Made by a program: the position numbers and the translations under genes. A DNA stretch of 9,502 nucleotides, from the NCBI GenBank assembly GCA_044370695.1, contig JBILVB010000140.1, positions 1-9,502 of the forward strand, in the 5' to 3' direction. The DNA is from JBEIFW01 sp044370695. Lineage in GTDB: Bacteria; Actinomycetota; Acidimicrobiia; Acidimicrobiales; Ilumatobacteraceae. Shown here piece by piece: positions 1 to 9,502 of this stretch. A model generated the notes under the pieces. It worked only from the letters and a program-made list of their open reading frames with translations. It had not been told where the DNA came from and ran no database searches. Each line of letters opens with the position of its first letter. The first letter of the stretch is position 1.

Positions 1-4296
<4,296 letters not shown>

Positions 4297-4304
<8 letters not shown>

Positions 4305-5748
4305 GACGACCGGATTCCTGAAGTGGGGCCGCGAGACCCCGACGCGCCGGCCCGTGCCGGTGCGGTTGCTCGACTGGCACGAGGTCTACGAGGACTTCCC
4401 CGCCGACAAGGTGCGCCTCCAGGCCGGTCGGTGCATGGACTGCGGGATCCCGTTCTGCAACAACGGCTGCCCCCTCGGAAACCTGATCCCCGACTGGAAC
4501 GACCTCGTCTACCGCGACCATTGGCGCGACGCGATCGAACGCCTGCACGCCACGAACAACTTCCCCGAGTTCACCGGTCGCCTGTGCCCGGCGCCGTGCG
4601 AGGGCGCCTGCGTGCTCGGGATCAACGCCGACCCGGTCTCCATCAAGCAGGTCGAGGTCGAGATCATCGACCGGGCCTGGGACGAGGGCTGGGTCGTGCC
4701 GCAACCGCCGTCGGTGCGCACCGGCAAGCGGGTGGCCGTCATCGGTTCGGGCCCGGCGGGCCTCGCTGCGGCGCAACAACTCACCCGCGCCGGGCACGAC
4801 GTCGTCGTTCTCGAACGGGCCGACCGCATCGGTGGCCTACTGCGCTACGGCATCCCGGAGTTCAAGATGGAGAAGCGGCACCTCGATCGCCGTCTCGACC
4901 AGATGCGGGCCGAGGGCACCGAGTTCCGCACCAACGCCGTCGTCGGCGGCAACGTCGACATCGAGGTGCTGCTCGCCACCCACGATGCCGTCGTGCTCGC
5001 CTGCGGGGCGACGGCCTGGCGCGACCTGCCCGTGCCGGGTCGGGAGCTCGGCGGGATCCACCAGGCGATGGAATACCTGCCGTGGGCCAACCGGGTGCAG
5101 GAGGGCGACCTCGCCGAGGCCCCGATCGTGGCCACCGGCAAGAACGTCGTGATCATCGGCGGCGGCGACACCGGCGCGGACTGCCTGGGCACGGCGTTGC
5201 GTCAGGGTGCCGCATCGGTGCACCAGTTCGAGATCATGCCCCGCCCGCCCGAGCATCGGGCCGAGGTCAATCCGTGGCCGACCTACCCGATGATCTTCCG
5301 GACCTCGTCCGCGCACGAGGAGGGCGGGGATCGTCTGTACTCGGTGAACACCGAGTGCTTCCTCGGCGACGAGCACGGAGGCGTGCGGGCGCTGCGCGGG
5401 CACGAGGTCGAGCTCGTCGACGGGCGGTTCCGCAAGGCGGAGGGCTCGGAATTCGAGCTGCCGTGCGAGCTGGTGCTGTTGGCCATGGGGTTCGTCGGCC
5501 CGGAGAAGGGCGGGTGGCTCGACACGTTGGGCGTCGAGCTCGACGAGCGGGGCAACCTGCGTCGGGACGACGACTGGATGACCAACGTGCCGGGGGTGTT
5601 CGTCGCGGGCGACATGGGGCGCGGGCAGAGCCTGATCGTGTGGGCGATCGCCGAAGGCCGGGCGTGCGCAGCCGGGGTCGACCGGTTCCTGATGGGGGAG
5701 ACCTCGCTGCCCGAACCGCTCTCGCCCACGGCCCGTCCGCTCGTCTGA
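4297..5748 (+). CDS. gltD: Glutamate synthase (NADPH) small subunit
   Basis: GltD oxidises NADPH at FAD and passes electrons through 4Fe-4S clusters to the FMN of GltB. The product is 483 residues, the usual length. It starts MGETTGFLKWGRE, a typical GltD N-terminus. Two cysteine groups follow: CMDCGIPFCNNGCP (C-x2-C-x4-C-x3-C) and CPAPCEGAC, the ligands of the N-terminal Fe-S domain shared with dihydropyrimidine dehydrogenase and NfnB-type proteins. The FAD-binding Rossmann motif is VAVIGSGPAGLAAA, the NADPH-binding motif is VVIIGGGDTGADC, and the C-terminal FAD contact is VFVAGDMGRGQSLIVWAI. ATG 4297 is chosen for its Shine-Dalgarno site and the family N-terminus; the gene overlaps gltB in the bases ATGGGTGA. 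The pair is almost certainly one operon and one enzyme. No key residue appears to be missing. Confidence 0.98.
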
Positions 5749-5750
5749 GA

Positions 5751-5772
5751 CGGTGGTGCACGCGGCCCACCG
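5751..5772 (+). terminator. Possible weak hairpin after gltBD
   Basis: CGGTGG (5751-5756) and CCACCG (5767-5772) form a perfect 6-bp stem with a 10-base loop, starting 3 bases after the gltD stop. No T-tract follows, so it is not a classical intrinsic terminator. It could end the gltBD transcript or be chance in GC-rich DNA. It lies just upstream of the putative -10 box of the next gene. Confidence 0.28.
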
Positions 5773-5779
5773 GCGCGGC

Positions 5780-5791
5780 TAGACCCTGCCG
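5780..5791 (+). promoter_or_regulatory. Putative leaderless promoter (-10 box) of the histidine phosphatase gene
   Basis: TAGACC (5780-5785) lies exactly 6 bases before the GTG start at 5792, so transcription would begin at or next to the start codon. No Shine-Dalgarno sequence precedes this GTG, and no convincing -35 box is seen. The hexamer departs from TAnnnT at its last base. The spacing is identical to that of the TAGGCT box before 6609, which strengthens both calls. Confidence 0.5.
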
Positions 5792-6532
5792 GTGACCGCA
5801 TCGACACCGCCCGCCGAGCCGCACCGTCCCGAGCCGCCGCGTCTGCCGGGCGGACTCGACATCGCGTTCCTCACCAACGAACCCGGCGCCTGCGAACTGG
5901 TCCTGGTGCGCCACGGCCAGCAGGCCCTGCCGGACCGTCGCGACCTGCGGGTCGGTGACATCGTCGACCCGCCGCTGTCCGCCATCGGTCGGCGGCAGGC
6001 CGAGCACCTCGGCGAGCGGTTCCGGCACCGACGGGTGGATGCGGTCTACTCCTCCCATCTGTCCCGCGCCTTCGACACCGGCCGGGCCGTCGCAGTGCAC
6101 CACGGGCTCGAGCCCGAGGTGTACGAAGACCTCCGCGAGGTCGAGGTGTTCTCGGACCTGCCAGCGGACCGCCGGGCGGCCGACGTCCTCGGCGCGGACT
6201 ACCTCGCCGGTATCCGTGACCGCATGGCGCGCGAACGCCGGTGGGACATCTACCCGGGTACCGAATCGAGCGTGGCGTTCCGCAATCGGGTCATCAACCG
6301 AATCGACGCGATCGCCGCCACCAACCCGGGTCGGCGCGTGGTGATCGCCTGCCACGGCGGGGTGATCAATGCGTACCTCGCCGAGCTGCTCGGCGCCCGC
6401 CAGGACATGTTGTTCCGCCCGGCCCACACGGCGGTCAACGTCTTCGTGGCCGGCGAGCACGGCCGGCGGGCGGTGCGCAGCCTGGGTGACGTCGCCCATC
6501 TCGAGCACGACGACGAGCTCGTCACCTACTGA
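5792..6532 (+). CDS. Histidine phosphatase family protein (phosphoglycerate-mutase-like fold)
   Basis: A 246-residue protein of the histidine phosphatase superfamily, whose members use a phospho-histidine intermediate to remove or move phosphate groups. The catalytic motif LVLVRHGQQ places the nucleophile at His41 with Arg40. SSHLSRAFDT matches the conserved S-S-x-L-x-R-A segment near the phosphate pocket. REVEVF probably carries the acid residue, and IACHGGVINAY provides the second catalytic histidine, His188. The first ~33 residues are Pro-rich and lie ahead of the fold; they show no signal peptide. The usual PGM landmarks for glycolytic mutases are not evident, so a small-molecule or sugar phosphatase is more likely; the substrate cannot be told. 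The GTG start at 5792 rests on the -10 box six bases upstream and the lack of a Shine-Dalgarno site. It follows gltD by 43 bases but probably has its own promoter, so a link to glutamate synthesis is not implied. Confidence 0.88.
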   Translation: MTASTPPAEPHRPEPPRLPGGLDIAFLTNEPGACELVLVRHGQQALPDRRDLRVGDIVDPPLSAIGRRQAEHLGERFRHRRVDAVYSSHLSRAFDTGRAVAVHHGLEPEVYEDLREVEVFSDLPADRRAADVLGADYLAGIRDRMARERRWDIYPGTESSVAFRNRVINRIDAIAATNPGRRVVIACHGGVINAYLAELLGARQDMLFRPAHTAVNVFVAGEHGRRAVRSLGDVAHLEHDDELVTY

Positions 6533-6537
6533 CCGGC

Positions 6538-6569
6538 GCCCCGGCGGCCTCGACACCTCGCGCCGGGGC
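6538..6569 (+). terminator. GC-rich hairpin after the histidine phosphatase gene
   Basis: GCCCCGGCG (6538-6546) and CGCCGGGGC (6561-6569) form a perfect 9-bp stem with a 14-base loop, beginning 5 bases after the stop codon. No T-run follows, so it would be a U-less terminator of the kind proposed for high-GC actinobacteria, or an mRNA 3'-end stabiliser. Its place between a stop codon and the next promoter supports a terminator role. Confidence 0.5.
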
Positions 6570-6596
6570 TGCCTCCCGCGGCGTACGCGCTCGTCG

Positions 6597-6608
6597 TAGG
6601 CTGCGCTC
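6597..6608 (+). promoter_or_regulatory. Putative leaderless promoter of the LysM lipoprotein pair
   Basis: TAGGCT (6597-6602) fits the actinobacterial -10 pattern TAnnnT and is followed by 6 bases and then the ATG at 6609. This predicts a transcript starting on the A of the start codon. No purine-rich ribosome binding site and no clear -35 box are present. It probably drives both lipoprotein genes, since only 9 bases separate them. Confidence 0.6.
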
Positions 6609-7274
6609 ATGTCCCGGCGTTCGGTGGGTTCTCTGGTGATCGTCGTGTCGACGCTCGCGCTGGCCGGCTGTGGCTTGGGCGGCGCGGCGACGACCACGAC
6701 GACCACGAAGAAGACCACGACCCTGCCCACCCAGCAGGTCACCGTGCCGCCCCTCACGAGCGCCCCGACCACGGTGGTCCCCACGCCGACCAGCGGGCCG
6801 ACCGCCTCGGTGACGACGGCGACGTACACCGTGCAGCAGGGCGATTTTTGGTTCTCGATCGCTCAGAAGCTCGGCGTCGACCTGCAGGCCCTGCTCGACG
6901 CGAACGGCATGACCCTGACGACGGCGCTCTACCCGGGGATCCGGCTGATGGTCCCGCCGAAGTCGGCGCCGTCGCTGCCACCGTCGGCACCGTCGTCGAG
7001 CGGGACCACCTCGACCACCAAGTCCACCGTGGCCGTCGGGGGCTCCTACACGGTGGTCGCCAACGACTCGTGGGGGGCGATCGCCGCCAAGCTCGGCGTG
7101 AAGCTCGCCGACCTGCTGTCGGTCAACGGTGCGACGACGTCGACGGTCATCCACCCCGGTCAGTCGATCAAGGTGCCCAAGGGCGCAACGAACACGGCGG
7201 CGCCCACCACCACGGTGAAGACCACGACCACGACGAAGGCCGGCGCCCCGACCACCACGGCGCCGAAGGCCTGA
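6609..7274 (+). CDS. Lipoprotein with two LysM domains (first of a tandem pair)
   Basis: A 221-residue predicted lipoprotein. Residues 1-21 form a signal peptide: MSRR, a hydrophobic core and a lipobox L-A-G-C with the lipidated Cys at 21. A low-complexity Thr/Lys/Pro linker (about 25-70) follows. LysM domain 1 spans about 73-117 (starts YTVQQGDFW, ends MVPP) and LysM domain 2 about 147-191 (starts YTVVANDSW, ends KVPKG). The tail is Thr-rich. LysM domains bind N-acetylglucosamine-containing glycans, mainly peptidoglycan, so the protein is probably tethered to the outer membrane face and grips the wall. No catalytic domain (peptidase, amidase or lytic transglycosylase) is present, unlike many LysM hydrolases. 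In both domains Trp sits where LysM usually has Leu of the GDTLW motif. The start is supported by the -10 box six bases upstream and the intact signal peptide. Specific role unknown; wall scaffold or adaptor is inference. Confidence 0.88.
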   Translation: MSRRSVGSLVIVVSTLALAGCGLGGAATTTTTTKKTTTLPTQQVTVPPLTSAPTTVVPTPTSGPTASVTTATYTVQQGDFWFSIAQKLGVDLQALLDANGMTLTTALYPGIRLMVPPKSAPSLPPSAPSSSGTTSTTKSTVAVGGSYTVVANDSWGAIAAKLGVKLADLLSVNGATTSTVIHPGQSIKVPKGATNTAAPTTTVKTTTTTKAGAPTTTAPKA

Positions 7275-7283
7275 CGGCGCGCG

Positions 7284-7853
7284 ATGCGTTCGGGCGTCGC
7301 CGCGCTCGTCGCCGCGGCGTCCCTGGTGCTGGCCGGATGCAGCGGGACGGCGAAAGCAGGTCCCGACACCACGACGGCGCGCCCCACGACCACCCTCGCC
7401 CGCCGGCCGCCGTCGCCGGGTTCGACGACCTTCCCGACGGTCAACGTCCCGGCAGTGCCCACCTCGACGACGCTCCCGCGCATCATCTCCCCCGACGACG
7501 TCAAGCCGCCGATGCGGGTGTACACGGTGGTCTCGGGCGACACCTGGGTGCGCATCGCGCAGAAGACGGACCTGCCGCTCCAGGAGATCCTCGACGCCAA
7601 CCGGATGGCGATCACCACGCTGCTGTACCCGGGGATGATCCTGCAGATCCCACCGGCGATCCCGACCACGGCGGGACCGACGACTACCGTGGCGATCGTC
7701 GGTCGCTACACGGTCGTGGCGGGCGACGGGTGGGGGAGCATCGCGCTGAAGTTGGGTGTCAACCTCGGCGACCTGCTCCGGGTGAACCGGGCGTCGGTCG
7801 AGACGCTCATCCTGCCGGGCCAACAGATCAACGTGCCGGCCAAGCGTCGTTGA
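7284..7853 (+). CDS. Lipoprotein with two LysM domains (second of a tandem pair)
   Basis: A 189-residue paralogue of the gene just upstream with the same order of parts. The signal peptide ends in lipobox L-A-G-C (Cys19). A Thr/Pro-rich linker follows to about residue 79. LysM 1 is at about 80-124 (YTVVSGDTW to QIPP), LysM 2 at about 142-187 (YTVVAGDGW to NVPAK), and the protein stops almost at once after LysM 2. It lacks the long Thr-rich tail of its neighbour, and its linker between the LysM domains is shorter. Each LysM most resembles the one in the same position of the neighbour, which points to duplication of a whole two-LysM gene. The ATG lies 9 bases after the previous stop, with no good Shine-Dalgarno sequence, so translation probably depends on reinitiation or coupling from the first gene. 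Likely a membrane-anchored peptidoglycan-binding protein; exact role unknown. Confidence 0.88.
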   Translation: MRSGVAALVAAASLVLAGCSGTAKAGPDTTTARPTTTLARRPPSPGSTTFPTVNVPAVPTSTTLPRIISPDDVKPPMRVYTVVSGDTWVRIAQKTDLPLQEILDANRMAITTLLYPGMILQIPPAIPTTAGPTTTVAIVGRYTVVAGDGWGSIALKLGVNLGDLLRVNRASVETLILPGQQINVPAKRR

Positions 7854-7859
7854 CGCCTC

Positions 7860-7876
7860 GGCCGGGCGAGCCGGCC
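7860..7876. terminator. Compact hairpin between convergent genes, possible bidirectional terminator
   Basis: GGCCGG (7860-7865), loop GCGAG, CCGGCC (7871-7876) form a perfect 6-bp all-GC stem. It fills most of the 24-base gap between the stop of the second LysM gene (7853) and the stop of the minus-strand VOC gene (7878). There is no T-run on either strand. Its location between converging genes is the main support for a termination role. Confidence 0.5.
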
Positions 7877-7877
7877 A

Positions 7878-8573
7878 TCAGACGAATCGGAACTCGGTGC
7901 CGACGAGGTCGTGGACCTCACCGGCGCGGCTGCGGTCGGTGACCGTGACCTCGATCGCGTCGAGGCCGGCCCCGCGTGGGCCGGCCGGTTCGAACACGAT
8001 GCGGCCCCGGTCGAGCGGGATCACCCGCCCCTCGAGTGGACGGTCGAGGACCTCGGCCCAACGGGCGGCGAGGGCATCGGGGTCCTCGGCGGCGATGACG
8101 GCGCCCGACAGTTCGGCGACGGTGTCCGTGCGGACGTGGTCCGGCCAGGTCGGTCCTGCCCACAGCCAACCTGCTTCGTCGGCCATCGCGTCGATCGAGG
8201 TGATCGGACCACCGAGATCCTTGGGGTGCAGGTGCACGCTCGAGGCCTTCGCCGATTCGTGGCGCCACACCACACGCACGCCGAGATCGGCCAGGCGGCC
8301 GGCGAGCCGGGCGTACTCGGTGGTCTGCACGATCACCATGTAGCCACCGTCGCCGCCCCGCTTGTCGAGGAGCCGTCCGGCCGTCGTGCCGTCCTGGACG
8401 GGCGACACCACCTCGAGGAACGTGTCGCCGATCGCGAGCAGGCCGTTGTGGAGGCCGAATTCGGCGACGCCCGGGTCGCGGAAGCACACCTGGACACCGA
8501 GGGTGGACCCGAGCGCCTCGAGCGCCGGTTCGAGGTCGGCGGCGACGAGGGCGAGCTGGCGAAGACGCATCAT
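7878..8573 (-). CDS. VOC-superfamily (glyoxalase-like domain) protein
   Basis: A 231-residue protein of the vicinal oxygen chelate superfamily (glyoxalase I, dioxygenases, fosfomycin-resistance proteins and others), built from paired beta-alpha-beta modules around a divalent metal. The N-terminal strand RLRQLALVAADLEPALEAL has a Gln (6) at the usual first ligand position, and DTFLEVVSP gives Glu54 at the usual second. GRLLDKRGGDGGYMVIVQT is typical of a large, poorly characterised actinobacterial glyoxalase-like group. The second module (ELSGAVIAAEDPDALAARW onward) ends with IEVTV, which could supply a Glu, but I see no obvious His/Gln partner in its first strand. Metal binding and catalysis are therefore uncertain. 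ATG at 8573 is favoured because the family N-terminus starts there and a -10 box lies 8 bases upstream; a second ATG follows immediately (8570). It diverges from the hydrolase gene and may share its regulation. Substrate unknown. Confidence 0.82.
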   Translation of the reverse strand: MMRLRQLALVAADLEPALEALGSTLGVQVCFRDPGVAEFGLHNGLLAIGDTFLEVVSPVQDGTTAGRLLDKRGGDGGYMVIVQTTEYARLAGRLADLGVRVVWRHESAKASSVHLHPKDLGGPITSIDAMADEAGWLWAGPTWPDHVRTDTVAELSGAVIAAEDPDALAARWAEVLDRPLEGRVIPLDRGRIVFEPAGPRGAGLDAIEVTVTDRSRAGEVHDLVGTEFRFV

Positions 8574-8581
8574 GGGTCGGG

Positions 8582-8587
8582 AACGTA
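8582..8587 (-). promoter_or_regulatory. Putative -10 box of the VOC gene
   Basis: On the minus strand this reads TACGTT, matching TAnnnT, and lies 8 bases before the ATG at 8573. The transcript would be leaderless or carry a one- or two-base leader. No Shine-Dalgarno sequence lies between it and the start, and no -35 box is evident. It shares the TA step 8586-8587 with the plus-strand box. Confidence 0.55.
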
Positions 8588-8591
8588 GCGT
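8586..8591 (+). promoter_or_regulatory. Putative -10 box of the alpha/beta-hydrolase gene
   Basis: TAGCGT matches TAnnnT and is followed by 7 bases and the ATG at 8599, again predicting a leaderless or near-leaderless mRNA. No ribosome binding site is present. It overlaps the minus-strand -10 box by two bases, so the two promoters probably compete for one RNA polymerase footprint. Confidence 0.58.
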
Positions 8592-8598
8592 GCGACCC

Positions 8599-9502
8599 AT
8601 GGGGATCTCCGAGGGGTACGTCTCGACCACCGATCTGCGGGTCTTCGAACGCCAGGCCGGTACGGGGGAGCCCGTGGTGTTCGTCCACGGCTTCCCGCAG
8701 ACCTCGTACCAGTGGCGCCACCAGCTGCGGGCCCTGTCCGAGGCGGGGTATGCGTGTTTCGCCCCCGACAACCGGGGCTTCGGAGGAACCGACGCCCCTG
8801 GAGCTCGGGTGTGTCGGTCGTTGCTCGCCGACGACGTGATCCGCTACCTCGACGCTCGCGGGATCGGCACGTGCACGCTCGTCGGCCATGACTGGGGCGG
8901 GATCATCGCCTTCAAGGCCGCCATCGACCATCCCGATCGCATCACCCGGTTGGCGCTGCTCGACACGCTGTGCACCACCTGGTCACCCGCAGGCGTGCAC
9001 GGCTACTGGTTCAAGGCCGAGGGTTTGGCCGAGGCGTTCTTCGCCGAGCACCACCGAGCCTTCATCGAGGTCCTCTTCGCCGGGGCGGACTCGGCCGGGC
9101 TCGGGGCCCGTCCGCAGAACCCGTGGACGGCGATCCCGGCCGGGTCGAGAACGCGTCCCACCTGGATCGACGACGAGGCGCTCGCGCACTACGTCCGCTC
9201 CTTTTCCCAGCCCGAGGCCTGGGCCCATGCGATCTCGTACTACCGCTACGCCCTGCCGTTCCACGAGGTGATCCCCGATCCGGCGGCGCGCCACGGCGAG
9301 CGGTACCGGTCGCTGCCCGAGTCGGAGGTGGCCGCGATGTGGTTGCACGACGGTGGTCTCGAGCAGCACCCGGGACATGCGCTGTTCTACGACTACGGGC
9401 CGGAGGACCGGCACAAGCGGTATCCGCATCCGGTGCTGTGGTGTTACGGCTCGTACTCCGGCCGCGTGTCGCCGTCGGGGTCGTCCAGCATCCCGAGCGG
9501 CA
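8599..9502 (+). CDS. Alpha/beta hydrolase, epoxide-hydrolase/dehalogenase-like, 3'-truncated by the window edge
   Basis: An open frame from ATG 8599 to the last base with no stop (301 codons visible). It has the alpha/beta-hydrolase fold of the group that uses an Asp nucleophile. VVFVHGFPQTSYQWR (about 26-40) carries the oxyanion-hole HGFP motif, and APDNRGFGGTD (55-65) is the conserved strand-4 region. LVGHDWGG places the nucleophile at Asp98 followed by Trp99, as in epoxide hydrolases and haloalkane dehalogenases; fluoroacetate dehalogenases usually have HDRG here. A long cap region (about 125-270) is rich in aromatic residues and includes QNPWTAIP and SYYRYALPF. A late strand HPVLWCYGS occurs near 277-285. 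The catalytic His is expected further on, outside the window. No signal peptide is seen, so it is probably cytoplasmic. The start is set by the -10 box 7 bases upstream. Substrate unknown: epoxide, haloalkane/haloacid or ester are all possible. It diverges from the VOC gene. Confidence 0.85.
   Translation, partial: MGISEGYVSTTDLRVFERQAGTGEPVVFVHGFPQTSYQWRHQLRALSEAGYACFAPDNRGFGGTDAPGARVCRSLLADDVIRYLDARGIGTCTLVGHDWGGIIAFKAAIDHPDRITRLALLDTLCTTWSPAGVHGYWFKAEGLAEAFFAEHHRAFIEVLFAGADSAGLGARPQNPWTAIPAGSRTRPTWIDDEALAHYVRSFSQPEAWAHAISYYRYALPFHEVIPDPAARHGERYRSLPESEVAAMWLHDGGLEQHPGHALFYDYGPEDRHKRYPHPVLWCYGSYSGRVSPSGSSSIPSG

Larger units (their letters stand above)
8571..8601. repeat. Perfect 9-bp inverted repeat containing both divergent start codons
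   Basis: CATGGGTCG (8571-8579) and CGACCCATG (8593-8601) are exact reverse complements separated by 13 bases. The outermost three bases of each arm are the start codons of the VOC gene (minus strand) and the hydrolase gene (plus strand). Both putative -10 boxes lie in or at the edge of the spacer. The repeat could be an operator for a dimeric regulator acting on both genes, or an mRNA 5'-end feature. Three of the nine bases per arm are fixed by the start codons. Confidence 0.7.

Noticed and set aside
5742..5752. CGTCT-G-AGACG palindrome over the gltD stop codon
   Set aside because: A one-base loop cannot form a stable RNA hairpin, and an 11-base palindrome is easily found by chance.
5267..6829. 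520-codon minus-strand open frame spanning gltD, the phosphatase and the first LysM gene
   Set aside because: It crosses three well-supported plus-strand genes, has low-complexity Arg/Pro-rich composition and shows no domain motif.
6690..7265. ACC/ACG-rich segments as a DNA tandem repeat or CRISPR-like array
   Set aside because: They are Thr codons of the flexible lipoprotein linkers, irregular in period and without repeat/spacer structure.
6522..7823. 433-codon minus-strand open frame across both LysM genes
   Set aside because: It is Arg/Gly/His-rich low-complexity sequence opposite two genes with clear signal peptides and LysM domains.
6848..7942. 364-codon plus-strand frame crossing both LysM genes in another frame
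   Set aside because: It is Arg/Asp/His/Gly-rich without motifs and runs through the stop, spacer and start of two supported genes.
8574..8771. Upstream extension of the VOC gene on the minus strand to 8771
   Set aside because: It would run antisense through the start of the hydrolase gene. The family N-terminus and -10 box support a start at 8573.
8599..9502. Firm naming of the hydrolase as haloacetate dehalogenase
   Set aside because: The HGFPQT motif recalls that family, but the nucleophile motif reads HDWG rather than HDRG, and the C-terminal catalytic residues are outside the window.

Overview
The window is dense, GC-rich bacterial DNA that looks like an ordinary chromosome segment. Codon third positions are strongly G/C, and there are no transposases, tRNAs, phage genes or CRISPR repeats. 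Several genes have a TAnnnT-like -10 box placed only 6-8 bases before the start codon and no Shine-Dalgarno sequence. That points to leaderless transcription, common in Actinomycetota. High GC, Thr-rich LysM lipoproteins and actinobacterial-style gltBD genes suggest a high-GC actinobacterium, possibly from the Acidimicrobiia. This taxonomic call is inference, since no marker gene is present.

Layout: (1) 1-5748 holds the gltB-gltD operon for NADPH-dependent glutamate synthase (GOGAT). gltB lacks its 5' end at the window edge and overlaps gltD by 8 bases. (2) 5792-6532 is a histidine-phosphatase (phosphoglycerate-mutase-like) gene with its own probable leaderless promoter, followed by a GC-rich hairpin. 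(3) 6609-7853 holds two adjacent, similar lipoprotein genes, each with a lipobox, a Thr/Pro-rich linker and two LysM domains; they look like a tandem whole-gene duplication. (4) A compact hairpin at 7860-7876 separates them from a convergent minus-strand VOC/glyoxalase-like gene (7878-8573). (5) At 8571-8601 that gene and an alpha/beta-hydrolase gene (8599 to the window end, incomplete) diverge from a minimal bidirectional promoter. Their two -10 boxes share one TA step, and a perfect 9-bp inverted repeat contains both start codons.

GltB and GltD form one enzyme: glutamine amide nitrogen is channelled to 2-oxoglutarate using electrons from NADPH through FAD, Fe-S clusters and FMN. The LysM lipoproteins are probably anchored at the outer face of the membrane and bind peptidoglycan. 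The phosphatase, VOC protein and hydrolase have recognisable folds, but their substrates cannot be read from the sequence. There is no gene-free stretch over 300 bases; the longest gap is 76 bases (6533-6608). I do not see a clearly new multi-gene system. The most unusual items are the divergent promoter with its inverted repeat and the duplicated LysM lipoprotein pair.
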